This document shows positions 1 to 9,522 of a stretch of DNA of 19,400 bases, piece by piece. The stretch comes from Neocallimastix lanati (nom. inval.) (taxonomy: Eukaryota > Neocallimastigomycota > Neocallimastigomycetes > Neocallimastigales > Neocallimastigaceae). Position 1 is the first letter of the stretch; each line of letters begins with the position of its first letter. Where the stretch lies: positions 1-19,400 of the forward strand of contig JACVTC010000552.1 of NCBI GenBank assembly GCA_016946835.1. Direction: 5' to 3'. The translations under genes and the position numbers were made by a program. The notes below the pieces were generated by a model. The model did not search any database. It saw nothing but the letters and a program-made list of their open reading frames with translations, and was not told where the DNA came from.

Positions 1-151
1 TCTATAATTTTTAATCCTAACTCCGTTCTTGAAATATCTTGTATCTCCGAATTATAAACACCTTTATTTCTAATTATTATTATTATTATTATTTTAATTT
101 TGTTTATATAAATCAATTTTAATATATACATCCTAAATATATTTAATAAAC

Positions 152-183
<32 letters not shown>

Positions 184-263
184 ATTAATAATCTAATCTA
201 TCAAACTATTTTAATATCATATTCTTCACTCTGAATTTATATTTTTATGGGTGCATCGCACCA
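1..263. other. Noncoding AT-rich left flank
   Basis: No open frame of note. It holds an ATT run near 75-95 and a T run of about 26 bases near 151-176. At 246-265, against the left edge of copy A, there is a short GC-containing inverted repeat: GGTGC (250-254), loop ATC, GCACC (258-262), extended outward by TAT/ATA with one bulged G. Confidence 0.7.
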
Positions 264-267
264 TAAA

Positions 268-867
268 TGATACGATATTTTATTAAATACCGTATATGTT
301 AGTTGGGCGTTTGTGCAAAAGGGAATTACTCCAAGAATATTATATTACAATAATTATATTTACTTTTTATTTATTTATCTTTTATTATTTTATTTATTAT
401 ATTTTATCATATAAAAATACATGTTTTATTATTCATTAAAAAAAAGAAAATACTTATTTATAAATTATTTTCATAATTATATTTTTACTAATTTTATAAA
501 TTTTATTTGTCGAAACACTAAAATTAATTAATAAATATAAATATTCATAACTTTTTACTTACAACTACTAATTCATATTGTTTAACATTATTTAAAATTA
601 TTTTAATATTAACATCAATTTAATTAAACATTCAATCTCCGTTATAATTAATATAACTAATTTTACTATATAATCAACAATTCTTTTAATAATTTTAATA
701 TTATTATTTAATTTAATATTTTAATAATTATTAATAATAATAAATTATCTTTAATAATATATTTTAAGATTCATTATATAAAATTAATTTTTAATAAATA
801 TTTATATTAATAATTTTTCTAAATAATTTTTCTATTATTTTATATTATTTCTACTGGACATGCATCA
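268..867 (-). repeat. Copy A 3' LTR (left LTR)
   Basis: This 600-bp repeat starts TGATACG and ends CATGCATCA on the plus strand, giving TG...CA ends and short TGAT/ATCA terminal inverted repeats. It matches both copy B LTRs (8911-9522, 17565-18172) along its length with scattered substitutions and small indels. It is flanked on the inside by a polypurine tract, which makes it the 3' LTR of a minus-strand element. Confidence 0.92.
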
Positions 868-880
868 AGATGCCCCCACT
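868..880 (-). promoter_or_regulatory. Copy A polypurine tract
   Basis: Directly inside the 3' LTR the minus strand reads AGTGGGGGCATCT. A purine-rich tract abutting the 3' LTR is the usual plus-strand DNA synthesis primer in LTR elements. The same sequence sits at the same place in copy B. Confidence 0.8.
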
Positions 881-954
881 TAGCTTAGACTTCGTCCCTT
901 GAAGTCTATAAGCATATTAAAATATTTATTAAACTAATAATACTATTATATATT

Positions 955-2243
955 TTATAATATATTTTTTTTTATATATATATATTTTTTTTTATATTTT
1001 TTTTTTATATTTTTTTTTTTTTTTATATTTTTTATATATATCATAAATTTTTTTTTTATTTTATAATTTAGGAAATTATTAATATATGGAATTACATTTT
1101 TTAGATGAATGTTTCTTTCTGCAATTTCGTTCGTATAAGGATCACATACTGTGACAGTATTAAATTGCTGTTTAACTATTTTTAATGGTCCGATATAATA
1201 AGGGTCTAGTTTCCTTCGATTGAAATATCTAACTAAAACTAGGTCTCCTGGTTTGAATTCACTTCTTAATCTTTTAATCTGTCTTCTCCTATCTTTCCAT
1301 AATTCATTTGCAGTTTCAATATTTTTGATTGCTTCAGAAATCCAATTATGGTGATTAATAAATTTTCGAACAAAATATTTTTCTTCTGATTCTCTGATTC
1401 TTCAGGAAATCTTTTGTCAATATCAATTGCTAATTCAAATGGTTGTAAGTCTTTCCTACCATAGAGTAATTCGAAACTACTAAATTTAGTAACTTCATTT
1501 TTTGTTGTTCTTAAAGCCCAAAGCGCACTAGGTAAAATATCATCCCATTCTTGATTTTGTTTACCTAATTCTTTAAATTGGCTTTTAAGAATTCTAATAT
1601 ATTTGACTATTTCTCTATTCCTGTTTTCAACTTCTCCGTTAGAAGCAGGATGATAAGTACTAATATAATGTACATAGACATCATTTAAATCTAGGAAAGC
1701 TTTTGTTTTATCAGATATGAATTGCGGGCCATTATCAGTAATTAGTATCTCTGGAATCCCGTGTCTTGAAAATATATTATTTAAAAATCTAATGACATCT
1801 TCTGATTCTGTTTTGGCTAATGCTTCAGCTTCCACCCATTTTGTTAAATAATCTACAAGTACTATTATATATTTATTACCTCTGAAAGATTCGTATAAGG
1901 GTCCAACTAAATCCAATCCTACCCGAGTAAAAGGTAGACCTGGGGGTGTAGCTAAATCTTCTGTAAATACATTCGGTGGTTGTGGTTTACATAATTGACA
2001 TACATGACAAGATTTAATAAATAAACTGATATCCTTATTCATTCCTATCCAATAATAGTTCCTTTTCAAACGATGGTAGGTTTTAAAGTTACCTTCATGC
2101 CCTAAACAATGAGCTTTACTAATAAGTTCCCATTTTTCATTATCATTAAATATTACTTTTCTTAATTCATTATTATCTTTATAATACTGTACTCCATCAA
2201 TTAATACAAATTTCTGGTTTATTATTTTTTTTATAGAAATCAT
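955..2243 (-). pseudogene. Copy A integrase, broken near its C-terminal domain
   Basis: The main frame (1266-2243) encodes an integrase core. It has an HHCC zinc-binding domain (H45, H49, C79, C82 of the 325-residue frame) and a D,D-35-E catalytic triad (D111, D170 in ITDNGPQF, E206 in NGEVEN). Integrases of this family insert the cDNA into host DNA in the nucleus. After about residue 285 the frame is lost: the C-terminal region with the GPY/F motif (DPYYIGP) lies one frame back (-1), opening at about 1401. Copy B has the same break. That C-terminal frame then runs past the position of copy B's stop into poly-A codons, ending near 955. At the N-terminal side one extra T (run of 8, against 7 in copy B) separates this frame from the RNase H/spacer frame. 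Confidence 0.85.
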
Positions 2244-2931
2244 TTAGTATTTCAGTACTATCATCAATATCATTATTATTGGTATTAACATGATTAATAA
2301 TATTATTATTATTATCATTATTATTAAAACTATGTTTATTATTTTCTTCAGTTTGAAATACCATATAATTCACATTCAATTTATTTTCCACTCCATTATT
2401 TTCACTATTATTATTATGTAATTTATTATTAAACTTATTAATGTTATTTACATTATTTTTAATTTCCTCATATTCCATTTTGTAATTTTCATTATTACTA
2501 TTGATCTTAATTTCATCCACTAACTCTTTTATTTTATTAATTTTAGTATTTTTCTTATTTCTAATTTCTTCATTATTTTTAATTTCACAATTTTGAATTT
2601 CATTATTTATAACTTGGTTGAATACATCTTTATTATAATTTTTTTTATTATTTCTTTTATTTTTATTTTTTATATGTTTATCATCATTTTTCATATTTTT
2701 GATTATATATTTTTCATTGTTAGAATGTAATCTAGATAGTGCATCAGCAACTACATTCCTCCTCCCCTCTTCATATAACACTTTAACTTTTAAAATACTG
2801 AACTCAGATATCCATTTGACATGCCTTGCTGAAGAAGGTTCTTTATTTTTAAATATGTAAACTAAAGGCTTATGATCGGTATAAAGAATTGTCTCAAAAC
2901 TATTACCAGTGAGAAAAGGTTTAAATTTCAT
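2197..2931 (-). pseudogene. Copy A RNase H C-terminal half plus Asn-rich spacer
   Basis: The frame begins in the middle of RNase H and keeps two catalytic aspartates: D19 in LYTDHKPL and D63 in VVADALSRL. RNase H degrades the RNA template during reverse transcription. About 165 residues rich in Asn, Lys and Asn runs follow; in copy B this spacer joins RNase H to integrase. Here a one-base T-run expansion ends the frame before integrase. The start Met is internal to the polyprotein and is not a true start; the upstream half lies in another frame because of a one-base loss near 2955. Confidence 0.82.
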
Positions 2932-3407
2932 GACACAGTAAAATGCGGAAACCCCTCAAGTTCTGTAATGCTATAATTGATTTCAGAATTGGAAAGTGTC
3001 CTACTTTCATAATATAATGGCTTCTCAATGTTGTCATCGTCTAACTGAAGTAGTATCCCGCCAATTCTTGATTTAGATGCATCTGAACGAACAATAAATG
3101 GTTTATCAAAATTTGGAGGTGACAATATAGGTGCATTAATAAGACGAATTTTTAAAAATTCAAATGCATTATTAGATTCGGTAGACCAAACAAAAGGAAC
3201 ATTCTTTTTTATTAAATCATATAAAGGTTTAGCAACTTGGGCAAAATGGCTAATGAATTTCCGGTAATATCCAATTGCCCCTAAGAAAGAACGTAACTGT
3301 TTTAAATTAGAAGGAGGTAACCAATTAGCAATAACTTTTATTTTAGAATTCATAGGTTTTATACCCTTAGTAGAAAGAGTATGACCAAGGAGAACTAGAA
3401 GGGACAA
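2928..3407 (-). pseudogene. Copy A RT thumb/connection and RNase H N-terminal half
   Basis: From about residue 6 the frame matches copy B downstream of its RT active site (LLGHTLSTKGIKP..., then a FLGAIGYYRKF segment). It enters RNase H with catalytic D109 (RSDASKS) and E151 (ELEG). It differs from copy B at a conserved glycine (KSRIGG here, KSGIGG in copy B). The frame ends early because A reads gcggaaacccc where copy B reads gcggcaagcccc, a one-base loss. The first few residues are out of frame with the family, because the upstream junction is the 495-bp deletion. The YIDD core is absent. Confidence 0.83.
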
Positions 3408-4356
3408 TTAAATTATTATTTATAAGTTTAATTAATTCCTTTTTAAGTGCATCAGCTTGCACTTTTGAAATACGGTAGGCCCTCTGTTTAATAGTTGTTG
3501 TTCCTGGTATTAAATTAATTCTATGAGGATATAGCTTTGACGAACCCAAATCGTCAGTTTTCAGTGCAAGAACACTAATATAATTTAAAAATAATTTTTC
3601 TACATCAGCTTTCAAATTTTCTGGTAATTTTTTTACAATAGAGTGAATCATTTCCAGTTTAGATATTGTGTTGTCTGTGCAAACCTCGTTTTCATTATGT
3701 AGTACTTCATTAGTTATTAATAAAAGAGATGGAATCAATTGTGTTGTAATATCAACCGTCTTATTCTTACATTCTTTCCTTTCAATATTTCTATCTACTA
3801 ATTTATAATTACTATTTAATTTGTTATTGCCATTTTGATGAGAATCGATTTTTGATGGAAGTTTAGAATGTAGTATGGGATTTATATTGTTTGTAACTTT
3901 AGAATTAATTTTATGATCATTTATTTTATAATTGTCAATTTTATCATCATTCTTATTATTATTCGTTTTTATTTTGATATTATTTTCTTTATCGATGTCG
4001 ACACTATTAAAGAAAGGTAATTTTACATTAAAATTATTTATGTTAATATTAGGTAACTCTGATTTAGCATATGTAAAGAGTATATTATTATTATCATTAT
4101 TATTATCATTGTCACTCCAACTAGTTTCAGAATCCTCATCATTCTCTTCAGAAGAATTATTATTTATATTATTCTCCTTATTCATATTATTTTCTTCGTC
4201 ATTAATTCTATTTGTACTTTCAGAAGGACTCAAGCTAACGTCATAAAATAAAGAAGTTAATTCTACAGGATTATTATTTTCATCAATATGATATAAGGTA
4301 TCATTAACTAAATTTATATCAAATCTATTTCGTTTAAGTGAATACCTATTAATATA
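3367..4356 (-). pseudogene. Copy A pol: PR-RT linker and RT N-terminus, truncated
   Basis: The open frame covers a poorly conserved Asn/Asp-rich linker and the beginning of RT (PHRINLIPGTTTIKQRAYR, then IVPSSSPWS). It breaks off exactly where copy B continues into SSPVVMVPKKNG. The RT fingers and palm, including the TIDLFSG aspartate and the YIDD box, are deleted between two copies of the 10-mer gaccaaggag. The residues after the junction are out of frame. The region opens near 4356, overlapping the end of the protease frame by about 40 bases in a -1 relation, as in copy B. Confidence 0.85.
4289..4338 (-). promoter_or_regulatory. Copy A protease/RT -1 overlap with candidate shift site
   Basis: The same arrangement as in copy B: C TTA AAC in the protease frame (plus 4332-4338), a 10-nt gap, then an 8-bp inverted repeat TGATATAA/TTATATCA (plus 4314-4321 and 4289-4296). 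Its function is only inferred; see the copy B entry. Confidence 0.4.
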
Positions 4357-5389
4357 TCAAAGATATCATCCTTATCAATTTTCCTAAAGTAATCGATAAA
4401 AGTGTAATTTCCAATAGATATTTTTAGTTCATAAATATCTGAACAAGTTGAATTGTTGGAATACACCTGAAAAATTTTTTCGGATATTCTCCCTATAGGA
4501 TTTTTATTAATTTTAAATTTTTTCAAAGCCGTAGTGGTAATCAAATTAACGCTAGCACACGAGTCCAAGAAAATTTCAGCTGGTTTCTTATCCACAGTGC
4601 CTTTAACTTTAATCACTTTATGTTGGCTTATAATTGTCATTACATTTATTAAAGATGTATTCAAATTTTTCTTTATTTTCTCTTTTCCTTCGGTTAATTT
4701 TAATGCTTTTGTAAATTCTGACCTGAACTTTGGAAACAGGTCTAACAAATATACTAACTTCGTTATGACTTCGGTTGATGCTACTTCCTTGATAAAGTCC
4801 TTAATTTTAAATTCATTAAAATCTTCCATCATTTTTATGTGTTTCTCTGGCTTGGAATAACTTTTAACATTGATGGGTATATCATCTTTGTTATTGCTCA
4901 GTATTTCATTTATTTTATTCAATTTATTCGCTTTTTTTACATTTCTAATATTTGGTTGATTGATATAAGAAAGATCCAAATATTCTAATTTATTTGCATT
5001 ATTATTAGTTATTGTTTGATTAGTTGGTGGTTGTGAATCCTCAAAAATTTCAATAGATTCATTGAAAGTAACATTTTTATGATCTTTATTTTCTTTAAAT
5101 TCTTTACCTTCTTCTTTTTCTATTAATAGTTTGACATTCGTTCCTCCCTCATCTATTATCATATCAGGTGTTCCTGTAGTTGCTAATTTATTAACGTTTA
5201 ATTTTCTTTTCATAATAGTATTTTTCTTCATAGCATTTATAATAATTGGAACTGGATTATCTATAAGTTTTTTTATTTCTTTGGTATATGGGGAGATTTT
5301 TATTGAATTATTTTTACCTTTCTTTTGGGCAACAGCGATAATTTCCTCATTATGGTAATTATCAAAATTATTATTATTATTAAAATATT
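4314..5389 (-). pseudogene. Copy A pol N-terminus with aspartic protease; 5' end deleted
   Basis: The frame holds an aspartic protease domain: active-site loop DSCAS at residues 223-227 of the 305-residue frame from 5231, and a DILIG segment near the C-terminus. The retroviral-type protease would cleave the Gag-Pol polyprotein. The normal upstream part (frameshift site, Asn-rich region) is missing. Sequence matching copy B stops near 5380, where an ATT-repeat junction joins it directly to the leader. The frame ends at a TAA shared with copy B, just after the -1 overlap with the RT frame. Confidence 0.82.
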
Positions 5390-5858
5390 ATCTATTATTT
5401 TTTTTTTTTGTTCTAAATATTATCACATATACTATTAATAAAATATTATTTAATATTAATTTTTATACTAAACTATTACTACTTTTTATTATAATATCAT
5501 TTCTTAATTAAAGATTTATTCGTTTTTATACTGGTCCGAATTCCCAGTTGTCTTTAATTACTAATAAAAATGATAATAAAAAAAATTAACTATACTAATA
5601 ATAATAATTAAAGACTTATTCGTTTTTATTTTGGTTCGAACTCCCAGTTACCTTTAATTATTATTTAATAATAATCATAATAATTTTACGCGTTTTTTTT
5701 TTTTTTTTTTTTTATTTTTTTATATATATATATAAATTTATACATTACTATTATAAAAAAAATTAATTATTTAATTTAATATTAATTATTTAATTGTCTT
5801 TATTTTTAAAAAGTAAATATCAATATAAATATAAATTTCATAATATTCTTGGTTTGCA
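5381..5858 (-). other. Copy A leader (untranslated), remnant
   Basis: Noncoding leader between the PBS and the deletion junction. It matches copy B 17065-17542. The gag gene and minisatellite that lie upstream in plus coordinates in copy B are lost here. It contains the two stem-loop modules annotated separately. Confidence 0.8.
5508..5657 (-). repeat. Copy A twin leader stem-loop modules
   Basis: Two 50-bp modules at 5508-5557 and 5608-5657, exactly 100 bp apart. Each is bounded by TTAAAG and CTTTAA and shares TTATTCGTTTTTAT plus a GG..CGAA..CCCAGTT core. Module 1 has ACTGG/CCAGT arms. Copy B has the same pair, which argues for a leader function such as RNA packaging or dimerisation (inference). 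Confidence 0.7.
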
Positions 5859-5876
5859 CGCCCGGATTCTCCACCA
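5859..5876 (-). promoter_or_regulatory. Copy A tRNA primer-binding site
   Basis: The plus strand reads cgcccggattctccacca, ending in CCA like a tRNA 3' end, four bases before the right LTR. In element sense the PBS begins TGGTGGAG. I cannot name the tRNA; the match probably covers the acceptor end only. Confidence 0.75.
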
Positions 5877-5880
5877 TTTT

Positions 5881-6538
5881 TGATACAGAACATTTAAAAT
5901 ATTCCATATCTAGTTATTTATTTATTTGATCGTTTCTCTAGGGAATTATGACACGATAATATATTCTAATAAATATAAGAAAATAATTTATAATAATAAT
6001 GCTTTATAATATTATTTTATTCTTTATTTATTTTTATAATTTTATTTTTACATATATAAATATTTATTATTACATTCTCTTAATTTTATATAATTGTTAA
6101 AATAACTATTTAATATTATATTTTATTAAACATATCTCTTAAACTATTAATTTCCTAATAAGTTTATTTAATAATACATTTTCATAATTAAATAATATAT
6201 AACTATCAATATTTAAAAATATATTTCCTAAATAAAATATTATCATCAATATTTATAATATAACTCCTAAAACTATATAATTCTTAAAATAATATTTAAA
6301 ATATAAAATAAAACTTATTAATAATAATGATGAATTAATTTATTATCTTAATAATAGAATCATTAATAATATAATTTATCTATTTTAATTATGATAAAAG
6401 AATTAACCATGCTTTTAAAAATAATTATTTGAATAACTATATATAAATTATTTTAATTATTATGACCAATAATATTTATACAATATTTCTAACCTAAATT
6501 TCCTACCTAAATCTTATTTTTATAGTGGTACCGTATCA
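5881..6538 (-). repeat. Copy A right LTR, divergent variant (5' position)
   Basis: It starts TGATAC directly after the PBS spacer and ends GTATCA at 6538, preceded by a stretch (ttatttttatagtggtaccgtatca) that resembles the normal LTR end (ttatttttactggacatgcatca). Inner parts are alignable by eye, for example an AGGGAATTA segment followed by an AATAT..ATT..AATAA region at matching distance. Identity is far lower than between the other three LTRs, and the length is 658 bp against about 600. It lacks the GGGCGTTTGTGCAAA block of the other LTRs. Confidence 0.65.
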
Positions 6539-7519
6539 TAATGTAATAATCATACTAAGTTCTATTACTAAATATGATTATTAACTTCAACTTAATGACT
6601 AATTCATTAAGTTGAGAAATAAAATAAAAATAAAAATTTTACCTAAAAAGAGAGTTTATTATAAAATTAATTATAATAACAACACAAAAAGTAAAAGAAG
6701 GAATATTTGGATAAATTTGGTTTTAAAAAATATGTTTTTGAATAAAATGTTTTATTAATTTTATTAAAGTTTAAAATATAAAATTGCTATTATTATAACT
6801 ATATTTTTATAATAATAACTCTTGATTTCTTAAAGGGAAATCAAGAGCCTTATTTATATTTTTTTATGGAAATAAGGTTAAATAAAAAGGGTTTTCTAAT
6901 CTTAAAAAATATCTTATCTAGAAAAAGATTAGAAGAAAAAACTAGATAAGTTTTTTGATCGATATTCTATTCATATCGATCATCGTATATATTAAGTAAA
7001 ACCAAATATATTATTTTATATTTGGATAAAACCTTAATATATCGATTTCCTAAATTTTAATTTAGATCATCTAATAAAAGGAAAAATCAATAATAACCGG
7101 AATGATCTAAATTATTCTATTTTTCTAAATATTATTTTTAAAATCTAATCTAAACTTATTAACATAAAACTATCTTTAAACTAGGATACAGAATTATAAA
7201 AAAATACAGAAACTTATTAATTGTTCTTTTAAATGTACAATGTAAAAAATAAATAAAACTAATGTTTACATTAACTTGATAATTAAATGAATAACTAAAT
7301 AAAATTAATAATATTAATAAGTGTACATACAATAATTATTTAAATAAAATTTCTAATATTATTTAAGTGTATGAATAATTACAATTATAATAAATTTGAT
7401 AATAATATCTCAATGTATGAATTAATTATAATTTAAATAAATTTATAATTATTATCAATAATTATAAAGACTAAGAAATAATAATTATTTATTAGTAAAT
7501 AATTATTATTTCTTACACA
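6539..7519. other. Noncoding region with a dense hairpin array
   Basis: No gene is visible. Perfect inverted repeats follow one another: 6587-6598/6604-6615 (12 bp, 5-nt loop), 6819-6829/6837-6847 (11 bp, 7-nt loop), an interleaved pair at 6894-6950, 6957-6965/6973-6981 (9 bp), a nested set at 6987-7042 (outer 10 bp, inner 9 bp), 7059-7070/7102-7113 (12 bp), and 7473-7490/7497-7514 (18 bp, 6-nt loop). The function is unknown. Confidence 0.75.
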
Positions 7520-7523
7520 TAAA

Positions 7524-7796
7524 TGTTATGGCTCGAAATTCAAAAAAAAAATTATATAATATTAAAACACAAAAAAATAAAATTTTTATTCTTTCACAAT
7601 AATTTTTATTTATTTATTATATTTTTTATTTTAATTTTTATTTTATTTTTATTATTATTTTTATTTATTTATTTTATTTTTATTTATTTTATTTTTATTT
7701 TATTTTTATTATTATTTTTATTTATTTTTATTTATTTTTATTTATTTTTTTTTATTTATTTATTTTTTTTTTTTCTATTTTTATTTTCATATTTTT
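7524..7796 (-). repeat. T-rich direct repeat 1 (possible LTR)
   Basis: Matches 7894-8168 closely: TGTTATGGCTCG, an A run, ttatataatattaaaacacaa, ATTCTTTCACAATAA, then ATTTT-type repeats. A long T run follows (about 7792-7817). The Leu/Ile/Phe-only reading frames here are low-complexity artefacts. Confidence 0.8.
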
Positions 7797-7893
7797 TTTT
7801 TTTTTTTTTTTTTTTTTAATTAAATAAAATTATTGTGTATGTTTTAATATTAGTTTTTAATTTTGAAATCCCCGATATCTCCACCAAACTTTA

Positions 7894-8168
7894 TGTTATG
7901 GCTCGAGGAATTCAAAAAAAAAAAAATTATATAATATTAAAACACAAGAAAAAAAAATTTTTATTCTTTCACAATAATTTTTATTTATTTATTATATTTT
8001 TTATTTTAATTTTTATTTTATTTTTATTATTATTTTTATTTATTTATTTTATTTTTATTTATTTTATTTTTATTTTATTTTTATTATTATTTTTATTTAT
8101 TTTTATTTATTTTTATTTATTTTTTTTATTTATTTATTTTTTTTTTTCTATTTTTATTTTCTTATTTT
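7894..8168 (-). repeat. T-rich direct repeat 2 (possible LTR)
   Basis: Second copy of the 7524-7796 repeat, offset by 370 bp. It differs by a GG insertion after GGCTCGA, A-run length and a few bases. It is followed by ctctcccctaaaaagggg, a small CCCC/GGGG inverted repeat. Confidence 0.8.
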
Positions 8169-8176
8169 CTCTCCCC

Positions 8177-8906
8177 TAAAAAGGGGTTCCAAGGTAGTCA
8201 ATTTATATCTTTTTGAAGATATAAAAATAGCAAAGCCTCTGGAAGTAGTTGAAGAGATGGAAAAACAATAGATTTTTAAATCTTATTGATTATTTCCTTA
8301 TTGTAATAAATAGAAATTTTATTATTTCCTAATATTCAAATTAACCAAAATAAATCTATAATATAAAAGATGCATTATAGATAAGAATTAAACAAAAAAA
8401 AAGAGAAGCAGTATTACAATAAAATTGAATACTTTAACTTAATTTTGATACTTAATTTAATATGTAATCTTATATATTAATTTGAATGACATAATAGAAA
8501 ATAAAATATATTTATTAATATATGAAAAATCTTTTACAATTTTAAATACAGAAAATTTTATTTTATTTATTTCTTTCATTTCAATTATTTCTTAATTCGA
8601 AAGACAGAAATATTGATAAAGTTATTTAAGTTGTTTATATACAGGAATTATTCCTTATTTAGAAGAATAATACTAAAAGTAATTAGTACTATGTTATTGA
8701 TAAACTCTTATAAATTTAATTTATCTTTATAAGGAATGAACATAAATTTAAATTAAATTTTATGTATAAACTTAAATTTTCAGATCAAATAATATAGTAA
8801 AATTATTAATGTAAAGAATACATAAATTTATTAATATTTTAAAAATCACCTTGACTATATTAAAAGGTTTTTAATAAGAATCAATTTATTACTTCATTCT
8901 TTATCA
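8177..8906. other. Noncoding AT-rich DNA between elements
   Basis: No gene is visible. Short inverted repeats occur at 8173-8186 (CCCC/GGGG), 8707-8714/8726-8733 (CTTATAAA/TTTATAAG) and 8841-8872 (an ACCTT/AAGGT core with A/T extensions). Confidence 0.7.
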
Positions 8907-8910
8907 TAAA
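8907..8910. repeat. Copy B target-site duplication, left
   Basis: TAAA directly precedes the left LTR and recurs directly after the right LTR at 18173-18176. LTR ends were fixed by comparing the two LTRs, so the 4-bp length is well defined; 4-6 bp is usual for this superfamily. Confidence 0.75.
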
Positions 8911-9522
8911 TGATACGATATTTTATTAAATACCGTATATGTTAGTTGGGCGTTTGTGCAAAAGGGAATTACTCCAAGAATATTATATTACAATAATTAT
9001 ATTTACTTTTTATTTATTTATCTTTTATTATTTTATTTATTATATTTTATCATAAAAAAAATACGTGTTTTATTATTATTCCTTAAAAAAAAGAAAATAT
9101 TTATTTATAAATTATTTTCATAATTATATTTTTACTAATTTTATAAATTTTATTTATCGAAACACTAAAATTAATTAATAAATATAAATATTCATAACTT
9201 TTTACTTATAACTATTAATTCATATTGTTTAACATTATTTAAAATTATTTTAATATTAACATCAATTTAATTAAACATTCAATCTCCGTTATAATTAATA
9301 TAACTAATTTTACTATATTATCAACAATTCTTTTAATATTTTTAATATTATTATTTAATTTAATATTTTAATAATTAATAATAATAAATTATCTTTAATA
9401 ATATATTAATAATATATTTTAAGATTCATTATATAAAATTAATTTTTAATAAATATTTATATTAATAATTTTTCTAAATAATTTTTCTATTATTTTCTAT
9501 TATTTTTTCTGGACATGCATCA
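8911..9522 (-). repeat. Copy B 3' LTR (left LTR)
   Basis: Starts TGATACG and ends GGACATGCATCA in plus orientation. Compared with the right LTR it has 3 fewer A's in one run (near 9240), 7 extra bases in an AATAAT stretch (near 9380) and one substitution near the end (TTTTTTCTGG against TTTTTACTGG). Confidence 0.95.

Larger units (their letters stand above)
268..6538 (-). mobile_element. Copy A: internally deleted Ty3/gypsy LTR retrotransposon
   Basis: The element reads right to left, as shown by the PBS next to the right LTR, the polypurine tract next to the left LTR, and protease, RT, RNase H and integrase pieces in that order on the minus strand. Its internal sequence is nearly identical to copy B except for two large deletions: about 2.56 kb covering all of gag and the start of pol (junction near 5364-5381), and 495 bp covering the RT catalytic core (junction 3383-3392). 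Further one-base indels break RNase H (near 2955) and the RNase H/integrase spacer (T run near 2225-2232). The two LTRs are not alike, and the flanking 4-mers are TAAA (264-267) and TAAT (6539-6542), so this is not a simple insertion. The copy cannot encode Gag or active RT. Confidence 0.9.
7524..8176 (-). mobile_element. Possible TRIM-like mini LTR element
   Basis: Two near-identical T-rich repeats (7524 to about 7796 and 7894 to about 8168), each beginning TGTTATGGCTCG, flank about 97 bp. The spacer has a long T tract next to repeat 1, which is a purine tract on the minus strand. Next to repeat 2 it has cccgatatctccacca (7871-7886), matching the PBS of copies A and B at 13 of 16 positions, with an identical 9-nt CCA end. 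TAAA flanks both sides (7520-7523 and 8177-8180) if the right end is placed at 8176. No coding capacity. Against this: the right end is CCCC rather than CA, and the repeats are low-complexity. A plain tandem duplication of a T-rich satellite is the alternative. Confidence 0.4.

Noticed and set aside
3932-4246. Plus-strand open frame rich in Leu/Ser/Phe, repeated at 13055-13369
   Set aside because: It is the antisense shadow of the Asn/Asp-rich PR-RT linker of each element; the minus-strand frame has recognisable family sequence.
4534-5358. Plus-strand open frames at 4534-4860 and 5131-5358 (and 13657-13983, 14254-14484 in copy B)
   Set aside because: Antisense shadows of the protease-containing pol segment.
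7900-7913. gctcgaggaattc looks like an XhoI-EcoRI cloning linker
   Set aside because: The paired repeat at 7530-7542 has gctcgaaattc at the same place, so it fits natural variation of the repeat rather than vector sequence.
7523-8179. Two plus-strand frames of Phe/Ile/Leu resembling membrane proteins
   Set aside because: They arise from T-rich low-complexity repeats and look hydrophobic only because TTT, ATT and TTA codons do.
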